A program made the position numbers and the translations under genes. Shown in pieces: positions 11,901 through 20,043 of a stretch of 47,690 bases of DNA. Each line of letters begins with the position of its first letter. Within the stretch, counting starts at the first letter, position 1. This DNA comes from an uncultured Clostridia bacterium (lineage in GTDB: Bacteria; Bacillota; Clostridia; TANB77; CAG-508): positions 1-47,690 of the forward strand of contig CALXHG010000015.1 in NCBI GenBank assembly GCA_944388045.1, written 5' to 3'. The notes under the pieces are model-generated. The model did not search any database. It saw only the letters and a program-made list of their open reading frames with translations, and was not told where the DNA came from.

Positions 11901-13580
11901 GGATATGCAAAATTTATTCATTCTAGTGATGATATTATCCAAGAATTAGAGGTATTTGTACCAAATGAAGATTCTGTAAAAGTAAATATATTAACACTAA
12001 AAAATAATGCACCAAAAAAGAAGAAAATAAAAATATATTATTATATAAAACCAGTTTTAGGAGAAGATGAAATAAAAACAGATGGCTATATAAAAGTACA
12101 ATATGAAGAAAATCCAAATATAATTATAGCCAAAAAATTGTATAATAAAGATGTATTAAATAATTTAATATATGTATCAAGTAGTGAAAAAATTAAATCA
12201 TTTACAGGAAATAAAGCAAAATTTCTTGGAAAAGGAGGAATATCATTTCCAGATGGACTAAAACAAGTAAGATTAGATGGTGATAATGGAATAGGCAAAA
12301 AAACATGTATAGCAATGGAATTAGAAGTAGAAATTGAAAGTTTTTCTGAGAAAAAAGTGTCTATTATTTTGGGAGCAGAAGAAAACCGTGTTTCTGCAAA
12401 AGATATTGCTTATAAATATTCTAATGTTCAAAATTGTAATTCAGAACTTGTAAAAGTTAAAAATAAGTGGAATGACATTTTAGGTAAAGTTCAGGTAAAT
12501 ACACCATATGAATCATTAAATATTATGCTTAATGGTTGGATAATGTATCAAACTCTTGCAAGTAGATTATTAGGTAGAACAGGATTTTACCAATCTGGTG
12601 GAGCTTTTGGTTTTAGAGATCAATTACAAGACACATTTTCTACAAAATTTATTGATACAAATTTATTATATAATCAAATTATTAAACACAGTAAACATCA
12701 ATTTATTGAAGGAGATGTAGAACATTGGTGGCATGATGAAAATGATAGAGGAATAAGAACAAAATTTTCTGATGATTTATTATGGCTACCATATGCTGTT
12801 ATTAAATATATTAATTTTACAGGAGATAAAACAATTTTAGATGTAAAAACACCATATTTACAAGGAGAAGAATTAAAAGAAAATGAAAAAGAAAAATATG
12901 ATAAATATGTTAAGAGTAATGTAGAAGAAACTATTTTTGAACATTGTATAAGAGCAATAGAAAAAGCATGCAAATTTGGAGAACATGGTCTTCCTAAGAT
13001 TGGAATAGGAGATTGGAATGATGGATTTAGTAATATTGGTCCAGAAGGAAAAGGAGAAAGTGTTTGGTTAGGATTCTTTATATATATCATTTTAGTCAAA
13101 TTTGCAGAATATGCTAAAAGTTATGAAAATGATGATATAAATAAAAACAATAATAATTATTATGATAATATTGAAAATTACAATAAAGAAGATAATCATA
13201 ATAAATCTAATAATGACAATAAATATAATAATATAATAAATAAGATAGATGAATTAAAAATAAGTAGTAAATATTTAGGAATAGCAGAAAAATTAAAAGA
13301 AAACTTAAATAAAAATGCATGGGATGGAAGATGGTATAAAAGAGCCTTTGCAGATAATGGTGATGTTTATGGAAGTATGGAAAATGAAGAATGTAAAATA
13401 GATAGTATAGCACAAAGTTGGAGTGTAATATCAAATGTTGGAGAACCTGAAAAAATAAAATTAGCAATGGAAAGTTTAGAAAATCATTTAGTTGATAGAG
13501 AACATGGATTAATAAAATTATTAGACCCTCCATTTGAAAAAAGTAAATTAGAACCAGGTTATATTAAAGCATATTTGCCA

Positions 13581-13584
13581 CGGA
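13581..13584 (+). other. CGGA +1 frameshift site 1 (ndvB)
   Basis: Codon 2556 reads CGG in the zero frame. Dropping the C restores GGA GTA AGA GAA AAT (G-V-R-E-N), the conserved glycine-containing stretch of GH94 enzymes, and this frame joins exactly to the 3' fragment at 27006. See the finding on CGGA sites. Confidence 0.75.
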
Positions 13585-13602
13585 GTAAGAGAAAATGGAG
13601 GA

Positions 13603-13615
13603 CAATATACACATG
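13603..13615 (+). repeat. Left attachment repeat of element 1
   Basis: CAATATACACATG here matches CAATACACACATG at 26993-27005 with one mismatch; the last 7 nt, ACACATG, are identical. The ndvB reading frame runs from this copy straight into 27006, which fixes the element borders. Confidence 0.8.
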
Positions 13616-13697
13616 AGTGTTGTTGTTATGTACAGTTTTGAAAAATATTGATACTCTTAAAATACATATTATAATAATAAAATTATTTAAAATTTAC

Positions 13698-13730
13698 TGA
13701 ATATTATTTCCGTTACGGAAATAATATTCA
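13698..13730. promoter_or_regulatory. 33-bp near-perfect palindrome (operator candidate 1)
   Basis: A perfect inverted repeat with a single central base, core TTTCCGT-T-ACGGAAA. It lies 9 nt upstream of the -35 box of the ATPase promoter. A second, weaker copy with the same CCGT/ACGG core lies after the -10 box. Protein binding or DNA cruciform formation are both possible. Confidence 0.6.
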
Positions 13731-13739
13731 ACGAAAGTG

Positions 13740-13768
13740 TTGAAAAAAAGTTTGAATTGTAATATAAT
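13740..13768 (+). promoter_or_regulatory. SigA-type promoter of the ATPase gene
   Basis: TTGAAA (13740-13745) and TATAAT (13763-13768) are separated by exactly 17 nt and lie between two CCGT...ACGG inverted repeats. The arrangement suggests tight repression. Confidence 0.7.
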
Positions 13769-13772
13769 AGTA

Positions 13773-13808
13773 TTGAATAAAAAATCCGTAAACGGAAAAA
13801 ATATTCAA
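13773..13808. promoter_or_regulatory. Imperfect palindrome (operator candidate 2)
   Basis: TTGAAT...ATCCGT-AA-ACGGAA...ATTCAA resembles the palindrome at 13698-13730 with the centre changed. It covers the expected transcription start and ends just before the AGGAGG ribosome site. Confidence 0.5.
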
Positions 13809-13822
13809 TGAGGAGGCTGACT

Positions 13823-15064
13823 ATGAAAGAAATAAAAAGAGATGTATATCTAAATAAAATTATTGAGAAAAGAGAAAATGGTTTAATAAAAATAATTACA
13901 GGTATAAGAAGATGTGGAAAATCATATTTATTAGATCCATTATTTAAAAATTATTTACTTGAAAGTGGAGTTAAGGAAGACCATATAATAAAATTAGACT
14001 TAGATGAAAGGAAAAATAATAAATTTTTAGACCCAGACCAATTAGATCAATATATTAGAGATTTGATTAAAGATAATGACCAATATTTTTTGATATTAGA
14101 TGAAATACAAAAAGTTGAAGATTTTGAATCTGTGCTTAATGGCTTTTTACATATTCGTAATTTAGATGTATATGTAACAGGAAGTAACTCCAAGTTTTTG
14201 TCTTCAGATATAATAACTGAATTTAGAGGCAGAGGAGATGAAGTAAGAATACATCCACTTAGTTTTAGTGAATTTTATTCGGCTTTTAATGGAACTAAAG
14301 AAGAAGCATGGGAACAATATATTGTATATGGTGGATTACCTAGAATACTTTCATTTAAAAACGAAGTAGAAAAAAGTGAATATTTAAAAAATTTATTTGA
14401 GAAAACATATTTAGACGATATTGTTGAAAGAAATAATATTCAAAGAGTAGATGTATTAGATGCAGTTGTTAATATTTTAGCATCATCTATTGGATCATTA
14501 ACTAATCCTAACAAACTATCAAATACTTTTGAAAGTAGTGGATTTAAAAATGTTTCAGTAAATACAATAACATCATATATTAATTATTTACAAGACTCAT
14601 TTTTAATAGAAAAAGCTACGAGATATGATGTTAAGGGGAAAAAATATATTCAGACACCATACAAATTTTATTTTTCAGATATTGGTTTAAGAAATTGTAG
14701 ATTGAATTTTAGGCAACAAGAAGAAACTCATATAATGGAAAATATAATTTTTAATGAATTATTATATAGAGGATATAATGTTGATGTAGGCGTTGTAGAA
14801 ATTCGTGAAGGTGATGATAAAAAACAAGTTGAAGTAGATTTTGTGTGCAATCAATATAATAAAAGGTATTATATTCAATCAGCATTAAGCCTTCCTACAC
14901 GAGAAAAAACAATACAAGAAGAAAGACCTCTAATGAATATACCTGACAATTTTAAAAAAATTATTGTTGTTAAAGATGATATTAAACCATGGATTTCAGA
15001 AGAAGGAATATCAATAGTGGGATTAAAAGAATTTTTGTTAAATCCTAATAGCATGGATTTATAG
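13823..15064 (+). CDS. AAA+ ATPase with DUF4143 nuclease-like C-terminus
   Basis: 413 residues from the ATG at 13823, which sits 6 nt after AGGAGG (13811-13816); an ATG at 13808 precedes the ribosome site and is not used. The P-loop GIRRCGKSYLL (about residues 22-32), Walker B YFLILDEIQ (about 88-96) and the sensor TGSNSKFLSS (about 119-128) mark the AAA_14 ATPase domain. The C-terminal half is DUF4143, with EVDFVCNQ...YYIQSAL resembling a PD-(D/E)xK nuclease core. The family is common and horizontally mobile in gut Firmicutes and of unknown role. The gene has its own promoter between two palindromes, so it looks like a self-contained cassette. Confidence 0.88.
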   Translation: MKEIKRDVYLNKIIEKRENGLIKIITGIRRCGKSYLLDPLFKNYLLESGVKEDHIIKLDLDERKNNKFLDPDQLDQYIRDLIKDNDQYFLILDEIQKVEDFESVLNGFLHIRNLDVYVTGSNSKFLSSDIITEFRGRGDEVRIHPLSFSEFYSAFNGTKEEAWEQYIVYGGLPRILSFKNEVEKSEYLKNLFEKTYLDDIVERNNIQRVDVLDAVVNILASSIGSLTNPNKLSNTFESSGFKNVSVNTITSYINYLQDSFLIEKATRYDVKGKKYIQTPYKFYFSDIGLRNCRLNFRQQEETHIMENIIFNELLYRGYNVDVGVVEIREGDDKKQVEVDFVCNQYNKRYYIQSALSLPTREKTIQEERPLMNIPDNFKKIIVVKDDIKPWISEEGISIVGLKEFLLNPNSMDL

Positions 15065-15087
15065 AAATATATATAGTATGAAATGGA

Positions 15088-15300
15088 ATGAAATCTATGG
15101 AAATAAAAGAAATAGTAAAAGAATTAGAATATTATAACGAAGAATTGCCAAAGGAAGCATTAGAAAAAGCTATAGAATATAAAGAAGAGATGATTCCTGA
15201 ATTACTTAAGATGCTTGAATATACAAAAGAAAATTTAGAAAATATCTTTAATGAAAAAGATGAATTTTATGGTTATATTTATGCTTTTTTCTTACTATGA
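15088..15300 (+). pseudogene. N-terminal fragment of a DUF1186-like protein
   Basis: 70 residues starting MKSMEIKEIVKELEYYNEELPKEALEKA-type sequence (helical, acidic) up to FYGYIYAFFLL, then a stop. Full DUF1186 proteins continue for about 200 more residues and often end in a SEC-C zinc motif. Here the text jumps directly to a SEC-C segment in another frame, so an internal deletion is likely. It could be expressed as a short peptide, but I see no sign of a complete protein. Confidence 0.6.
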
Positions 15301-15658
15301 TTACAAAATATGTGATTATATAATTTTTAAAAGAGAAGAAAATTGGATAGAAAAGAAAATAAATATAGGAAGAAATGATTTATGCTACTGTGGAAGTGGA
15401 AAAAAATATAAAAAATGTTGTATAAATAAAAAAAGTGACTTATTAAGAAAACAATTAAATTCTATTGATGAACATGTATGTAAAGCAGCATGGTTATATA
15501 ACATGGGGAAAAGCAAAAAAGCAAGTAGATTATATAGAATTGCATGGTTTGATGTTCAAGAAATATGCAAAGCATATAGTATAAATAGTATTGATGAATA
15601 TGATGATACATATAAAGGATATGATTGTTTATTAAATTGGATTCAGGATATAAAATAA
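15301..15658 (+). pseudogene. SEC-C domain protein fragment
   Basis: The reading frame open from 15251 gives, from about residue 30, a classic SEC-C zinc motif ([18 protein letters not shown]) followed by about 85 residues ending YDCLLNWIQDI. The region before the motif is not protein-like. It probably represents the C-terminal half of a SEC-C protein fused by deletion to the DUF1186-like fragment upstream. Its stop lies inside the start of the UPF0158 fragment, another sign of deletion joints. Confidence 0.6.
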
Positions 15659-15876
15659 ATGAATATCAAATAATGGTTGATTTTATAGAAACAATAGATA
15701 ACCTAGAAATAAAGAGTAATCTACAAAGATTAATACAAGGCAAAGGAGCTTTTAGAAGATTTAAAAATTATTGTTTTAATGTTAATATAATTCAAGATTG
15801 GTATAAGTTTAAAGAAGAAAGATATAAACAAATAGCAATTGAGTGGTGTGAGCAAAATGATTTAAAATATAAGTAA
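15625..15876 (+). pseudogene. UPF0158 family C-terminal fragment
   Basis: About 75 residues resembling the C-terminal half of UPF0158 proteins: EYQIMVDFIETI, then LIQGKGAFRRFKN (a family hallmark), then WYKFKEERYKQIAIEWCEQN. The N-terminal half of the usual ~140-residue protein is missing and there is no proper ribosome site or ATG. It is the third fragment in a row, so the interval 15088-15876 looks like a graveyard of small accessory genes. Confidence 0.65.
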
Positions 15877-15982
15877 ATGTGAAACAAAATTAAGTAAAAA
15901 TATTAAAAAGTTTCACATTGTAATTAATTGAATATTAAAATAAAAAAGCATTTACAACGTAAAAGTTGTAGGTGTTTTTTTA
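15876..15982 (+). terminator. Two consecutive hairpins, the second an intrinsic terminator
   Basis: AATGTGAAAC (15876-15885) pairs perfectly with 15910-15919. A second stem (15949-15958 with 15965-15974) is followed by a T-run to 15981. Together they close the fragment cluster and isolate the following noncoding region. Confidence 0.6.
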
Positions 15983-15999
15983 TTTGCAAGAGATAATGC

Positions 16000-16375
16000 C
16001 TCAAACTCTATAAAAGTGATAAGGTTAGATGGAGCCGATGCTATAAAGTCTATTCGTATGAGTATAAACGGTCTATTTATACAAAATGCGTAAGTGAGAA
16101 CTTGGAACTATAAACTCACAATAAATAAAGAGTTTTGGTGGATACTTGGATGTGGATTTATAATTGTAAAAAGCTTGGACAAGTATAAGCAAAGATATTG
16201 ATGTATCAGCAATTATAGTAGCAAAGCTACTTACTAGACTGCCTATGAAACTTAGCGAGCGACCGACGGTTTCTTAAAGTAAAGGCGTAATAATCCTATT
16301 TTAAATCTGGGATATATTACGCCTAATCTACAAAGCTCACTCTCTCTGGTTTCTTAATAGTCAATATTAATGGTA
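16000..16375 (+). ncRNA. Hairpin-rich candidate structured RNA upstream of tnpV
   Basis: About 375 nt without an ORF, GC-richer than its neighbours, with many perfect stems: 16062-16068/16076-16082 (7 bp), 16112-16117/16130-16135 (6 bp), 16218-16222/16226-16230 (5 bp, loop AAA), 16247-16251/16269-16273 (5 bp), and 16283-16292/16315-16324 (10 bp). It ends just before a short terminator hairpin and the tnpV ribosome site. It could be a regulatory leader, a structured element RNA or an oriT-like region. I do not match it to a known RNA family, and the strand is assumed from tnpV. Confidence 0.4.
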
Positions 16376-16378
16376 ATT

Positions 16379-16396
16379 ACAGGATCCCCTGTTTTT
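16379..16396 (+). terminator. Short terminator or attenuator before tnpV
   Basis: ACAGG-ATCC-CCTGT (16379-16392) is followed by TTTT A. It lies 37 nt ahead of the tnpV start and after the structured region, a position suited to attenuation. Confidence 0.45.
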
Positions 16397-16428
16397 ATAT
16401 AAAAATTATTTTAAAGGAGGTTTTCATT

Positions 16429-16803
16429 ATGGAAAATGAAAGAAAAAACAAAATTGAATATCATAAGGAAGGAGATTATTATGTACCAAATTTAGTAGTA
16501 CCAAAATATGAATATCCAGATTATTGTATAGGAAAATATGGACGATTAAGATTAAAATATTTAAAGGAAAACAAGAAAGCAGAATATACAATAATGCTAA
16601 TGGAAGGAACTTTAAGAAAGCACATTGTAGAAACAGATATAGAAGCAAATGAAAAAATTAAAAGAATTATAAAACAATTAAAAGAGCAAAGTGATTTAAC
16701 AGAAGAGATGAAAGATTCTGATCCATTATATTGGATTGGAATGATGAATAACTTTAAAAATCAGGCTGTAGAAATTGCAGGAAAGGAGTTGATATATGTG
16801 TAA
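16429..16803 (+). CDS. tnpV: TnpV-like transposon protein
   Basis: 124 residues resembling TnpV of Tn4451-type elements: an N-terminal EYHKEGDYYVPNL, then KYGRLRLKYLKENKK, and a C-terminal WIGMMNNFKNQAVEIAGKELIY that matches the family's closing MNN...A.EIV..ELIY pattern. Function is unknown; the gene is a marker of serine-recombinase mobilisable transposons. AAAGGAGG lies 9 nt before the ATG. It is preceded by the candidate structured RNA and followed by the broken relaxase. Confidence 0.8.
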   Translation: MENERKNKIEYHKEGDYYVPNLVVPKYEYPDYCIGKYGRLRLKYLKENKKAEYTIMLMEGTLRKHIVETDIEANEKIKRIIKQLKEQSDLTEEMKDSDPLYWIGMMNNFKNQAVEIAGKELIYV

Positions 16804-16853
16804 AATAGTTTGACAGTATTTTGAAAGCAAGCGTCGCATTTATACTCCCGTAA

Positions 16854-17711
16854 AATCTAGAAGCAGTTATAAATTATGCAAAGAATGGAGAAAAAACAGA
16901 ACATGGAATTTTTGTATCTGGAATAAATTGTTTGCCAGAAAATGCTTATGAAGAAATGATGTTAATTAAGAAGAATTTTCATAAAGAAGATGGAAGACTA
17001 GGTTATCATTTTATACAATCTTTTAATGGTAAAGAAGTATCTGCACGAGAATGCAATGATATAGGTATGGAATTAGCAAATAGTTTATGGGGAGATAAAT
17101 ATCAAATGCTAGTATGTACACACATAGATAAAGATAATGTCCATAACCATATTATTTTAAATTCTGTTTCATTTATAGATGGAAGTAAATATCATAATTC
17201 AAATGTAGAAATAGCACTTGTAAGAAAAATAAATGATGATTTATGTAGGAAATATAATCTTTCAGTTGTAGAAAGCGATAAAGCAGATAAGGAAACAGAT
17301 TATGAGGAAAGAACACCAGAGTATTATAAAGAAATAGACAAATTTAATAAGTTATGTAATGAACTAAATATGATTAGTGATTATAAACTAACATCAATAG
17401 AAGATACACAAAATTTAAGAACGCAGTATCTTGAGGAAATTTCACCTTTAAAAGCTCAAAAGGAAATATATATGAAACTATATAACAAAACTGATAATGC
17501 AGCTGATAAAACAATTTTGAAGGCAAGGATTAATATTTTAAATGAAGATATTGATAGATTAAATTCAAGAATACAAACTTGTAGAAGAATTATCTGCAAA
17601 GCTGAAAAAGGAGAAAAAGAAGATTGGATAATACAGAAAAGATTTCAAGATAACAAAGAAAGAAGCAAAAAAGAAAATACTAAAAATAAGGATAAGAAAA
17701 GAATAAGATAG
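16854..17711 (+). pseudogene. Relaxase/mobilisation protein (TnpZ/MobL type), 5' and 3' truncated
   Basis: The frame opens after a TAA at 16851 with family-like sequence (LEAVINYAKNGEKTEHGIFVSGINC) but has no ATG and lacks the N-terminal ~25 residues that carry the first relaxase motif. The metal-binding histidine motif THIDKDNVHNHIILNSV is intact (about 17118-17170). The C-terminus stops early in a Lys-rich tail, giving about 285 residues against 400-500 in the family. Translation could begin at the TTG at 16932, but such a protein should not nick oriT. The element therefore probably cannot mobilise itself. Confidence 0.75.
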
Positions 17712-17785
17712 GGATATTCCATCAAATTTTTTCATAATCCACTCTCGATACTAATATGAAAATTTTTGAAAAATAGATGCGAATA

Positions 17786-17814
17786 TTGTAAAAAAATATT
17801 TAATATGGTAATAT
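17786..17814 (+). promoter_or_regulatory. Promoter of the lemA operon
   Basis: TTGTAA (17786-17791), a 17-nt spacer ending TGG, and TAATAT (17809-17814) form an extended -10 promoter about 40 nt before the lemA start. It probably drives the five genes to 23920. Confidence 0.5.
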
Positions 17815-17854
17815 AATATCAAATAAGAATTTATTTTAAAGGAGAATGAATAAT

Positions 17855-18403
17855 ATGATTTTATATGTTGTTATAGCAATAATTGCTGTATTAGTAATTT
17901 ATTTAATAGTACAATATAATGCTTTTGTAAAGGCAAACAATATTGTGAAAGAAGCATTTTCAACAATGGATGTTTATTTGAAAAAAAGATGGGATTTAAT
18001 ACCTAACCTAGTGGAAGTTGTAAAAGGATATGCAAAACATGAAAAAGAAACTTTTAATCAAATAACAAGTTTAAGAACAAATAGTTATGATAGTATACCA
18101 ATGGATAAAAAAATAAATGTTAATGAACAATTAGAACACGGTATTACAAAAATTATGGCTATTGCTGAAAATTATCCAGAATTAAAAGCAAATGAAAATT
18201 TTGCTAAATTAAGTGCAGACCTTACAAAAATAGAAGATGAAATAGCTAATAGTAGAAAATATTATAATGGAGCAGTTAGAGAATTAAATAATGAAATTCA
18301 AATGTTCCCAGGCAATATAGTTGCAGGTGTATTTGGATTTAAACAAGCAAATATGTTTGAGGCAAATGCTGAAGAAAGAAATAATGTTAAGGTGAGTTTA
18401 TAA
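17855..18403 (+). CDS. lemA: LemA family protein
   Basis: 182 residues from the ATG at 17855. An ATG at 17846 is only 1 nt from the AAAGGAG site and is unlikely. One N-terminal membrane helix (residues 1-20) is followed by the LemA four-helix domain: YNAFVKANNIVKEAFS, then DVYLKKRWDLIPNLVEVVKGYAKHE, the most conserved part, and a FPGNIVAGVFGF end. The C-terminal domain is expected outside the cell. It is followed after 3 nt by a DUF2207 gene, a pairing seen in many Firmicutes, which suggests a membrane complex. The function is not established. Confidence 0.92.
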   Translation: MILYVVIAIIAVLVIYLIVQYNAFVKANNIVKEAFSTMDVYLKKRWDLIPNLVEVVKGYAKHEKETFNQITSLRTNSYDSIPMDKKINVNEQLEHGITKIMAIAENYPELKANENFAKLSADLTKIEDEIANSRKYYNGAVRELNNEIQMFPGNIVAGVFGFKQANMFEANAEERNNVKVSL

Positions 18404-18406
18404 ATT

Positions 18407-20014
18407 ATGATAAAGAAGAAAAATCGATTATATACAACAATATTTCTCATGATATGGATAATACTTCTTATTCTAATACCTTTTGGAGTGTCAATAGTTG
18501 AAAATAATAATTTTAAAAATAATGTATCCTATATTTCATCGGAATTTAATATAGAAGATTATAATATTATTCTTGATGTTGATAAAGATAATAAAATAGA
18601 TGTTACTGAACAGTTTTCAGTTAATATACCAAGTGGAAAAACTTTTAATGGTATATACAAATCTATACCATTATGGCAAAAATATTATGAAGATAATAAA
18701 GAAGTAAAGAAAAAGGTAAAGATAACAAACTTAAGGGCAATAGGAGAAAAATTTGTTTTAAATAATACTAGCGATAGTATAGGAATTAGGATTGGAAGTA
18801 GCCGTACTACTACTAATTCTGGCTTGCATACATATACAATTAAGTATAGATATGATATGGGAATTGATTTGAATAATAATTTAGATGATTTAGTTTTTAA
18901 TGTGTTTGATAATTATGATAATACAGCTATAAGCAATCTAAATATTACTATAAATATGCCAGAAAAAATAGCAAATGAAAATATTGCATTTGTTAAGGGA
19001 ACACAAGATATTACAAGTAAAGTAAATTATACAATAAATGAAAAAACTCTTAATGCAGTTTTAAGTGATTATTTACTTAATGAATCAATTACAGTAAAGA
19101 TGTTATTGCCTAATGGATATTTTGTAGGTGGAACTTATAATTATGGATTTATTTGCTTAATAATCTGTATTGGTTTAATAGTGATTTCTATAATAAGTTT
19201 TATTTTATGGACAAAACATGGAAAAGATTATGATAAAAAATGTAAAACAGTTGAGTTTTATCCACCAGAAGATTTAGATAGTGCTCAAATAGGCTATATT
19301 TATGGAGAAAAGTCAATAAAAAAATTAACATCATCACTTATAATTGGACTAGCTAGCAAAGGTTATATTGAAATTAAAGAAATATCTAAAAATAAATACG
19401 AAATAGTTAATATTGGAAAAAATAAATCAAATTTAAAAAAGATGTCAATTACTGAACAAATTGTATATTTAGAATTATTCAAAAATGGAGATACGAACAT
19501 TTTAAGCGAAGATATAACTTTTTCAAGAGTATTCAATAAAATAAGTAATACATTAGAAAGTACAATAGATAAAAAGGTAAATGATAATAAAGCAAGAAAA
19601 ATGATGAATATAACTTTTTCATTATTGATAATATCTGTTATTGCATGGTTTGTTGCCTATATTTATATAAAAGATTTAGATCCTAGTCTAAATTGGTTAT
19701 ATACATTGTCTTTTATAGCTATTTTTATAACAGGTTTTTTCTCAATAATTATGGAAAGAAAAACAGCTTATGGAGAAATGATTATTGCAAAAGTAATGGG
19801 ATTTAGAAATTATCTTGATATTGCAGAGAAAAATCAAATAGAAATCTTAGCAGAAGAAAATGCAAATTATTTTTATGATATATTACCTTATGCCTATGTA
19901 TTAAATGTTTCAAAAAAATGGATAGACAAGTTTGATAAAAAGAATGTTCCAAACATTGATTTAAGTGAATTAGATTATTATGAAAATAATTTATTTATGA
20001 TAATTACTGAATAA
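18407..20014 (+). CDS. DUF2207 domain membrane protein
   Basis: 535 residues. A first membrane helix (about 9-29) precedes an extracellular strand-rich DUF2207 domain with DYNIILDVDKDNKIDVTEQF and SGKTFNGIYKSIPLW. A second helix (about 245-270) follows, then a cytoplasmic winged-helix-like stretch beginning FYPPEDLDSAQIGYIYG, and two more helices (about 405-450). This is the canonical DUF2207 layout. It starts 3 nt after lemA, so the two are co-translated. It is of unknown function and possibly takes part in envelope sensing or scaffold assembly with LemA. Confidence 0.88.
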   Translation: MIKKKNRLYTTIFLMIWIILLILIPFGVSIVENNNFKNNVSYISSEFNIEDYNIILDVDKDNKIDVTEQFSVNIPSGKTFNGIYKSIPLWQKYYEDNKEVKKKVKITNLRAIGEKFVLNNTSDSIGIRIGSSRTTTNSGLHTYTIKYRYDMGIDLNNNLDDLVFNVFDNYDNTAISNLNITINMPEKIANENIAFVKGTQDITSKVNYTINEKTLNAVLSDYLLNESITVKMLLPNGYFVGGTYNYGFICLIICIGLIVISIISFILWTKHGKDYDKKCKTVEFYPPEDLDSAQIGYIYGEKSIKKLTSSLIIGLASKGYIEIKEISKNKYEIVNIGKNKSNLKKMSITEQIVYLELFKNGDTNILSEDITFSRVFNKISNTLESTIDKKVNDNKARKMMNITFSLLIISVIAWFVAYIYIKDLDPSLNWLYTLSFIAIFITGFFSIIMERKTAYGEMIIAKVMGFRNYLDIAEKNQIEILAEENANYFYDILPYAYVLNVSKKWIDKFDKKNVPNIDLSELDYYENNLFMIITE

Positions 20015-20043
20015 CAAAAGAATAATGGAATAAGGAGTTAGAG

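Larger units (their letters stand above)
5916..13615 (+). pseudogene. Cyclic beta-1,2-glucan synthase, 5' part (split by mobile element)
   Basis: NdvB-type membrane enzyme that makes and cyclises beta-1,2-glucan. Order: N-terminal region, two membrane helices (about residues 391-441), a GT84 transferase core with DADTEL (about 606), HDLLEGC (about 725) and RLSRWIRGDWQ (about 753), more membrane helices (789-830, 912-950), a glycoamylase-like domain (about 980-1380), then a GH94 phosphorylase region with the acid motif GDWNDGF (about 2365). About 40 Asn-rich low-complexity residues interrupt GH94 near 2405-2443. The gene reads correctly to codon 2555. There an extra C turns CCA GGA into CCA CGG A, and 35 nt later the element begins. 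With the C skipped and the element removed, 5916-13615 plus 27006-27481 encodes one protein of 2724 residues, the normal family length. Confidence 0.9.

Noticed and set aside
15088..15876. SEC-C/UPF0158 frame changes as programmed shifts
   Set aside because: Parts of each family are absent and no CGGA is present; deletion joints explain them.
16000..16375. Group II intron or known riboswitch as explanation of the hairpin region
   Set aside because: No domain V-like hairpin, no intron reverse transcriptase and no riboswitch core that I recognise.
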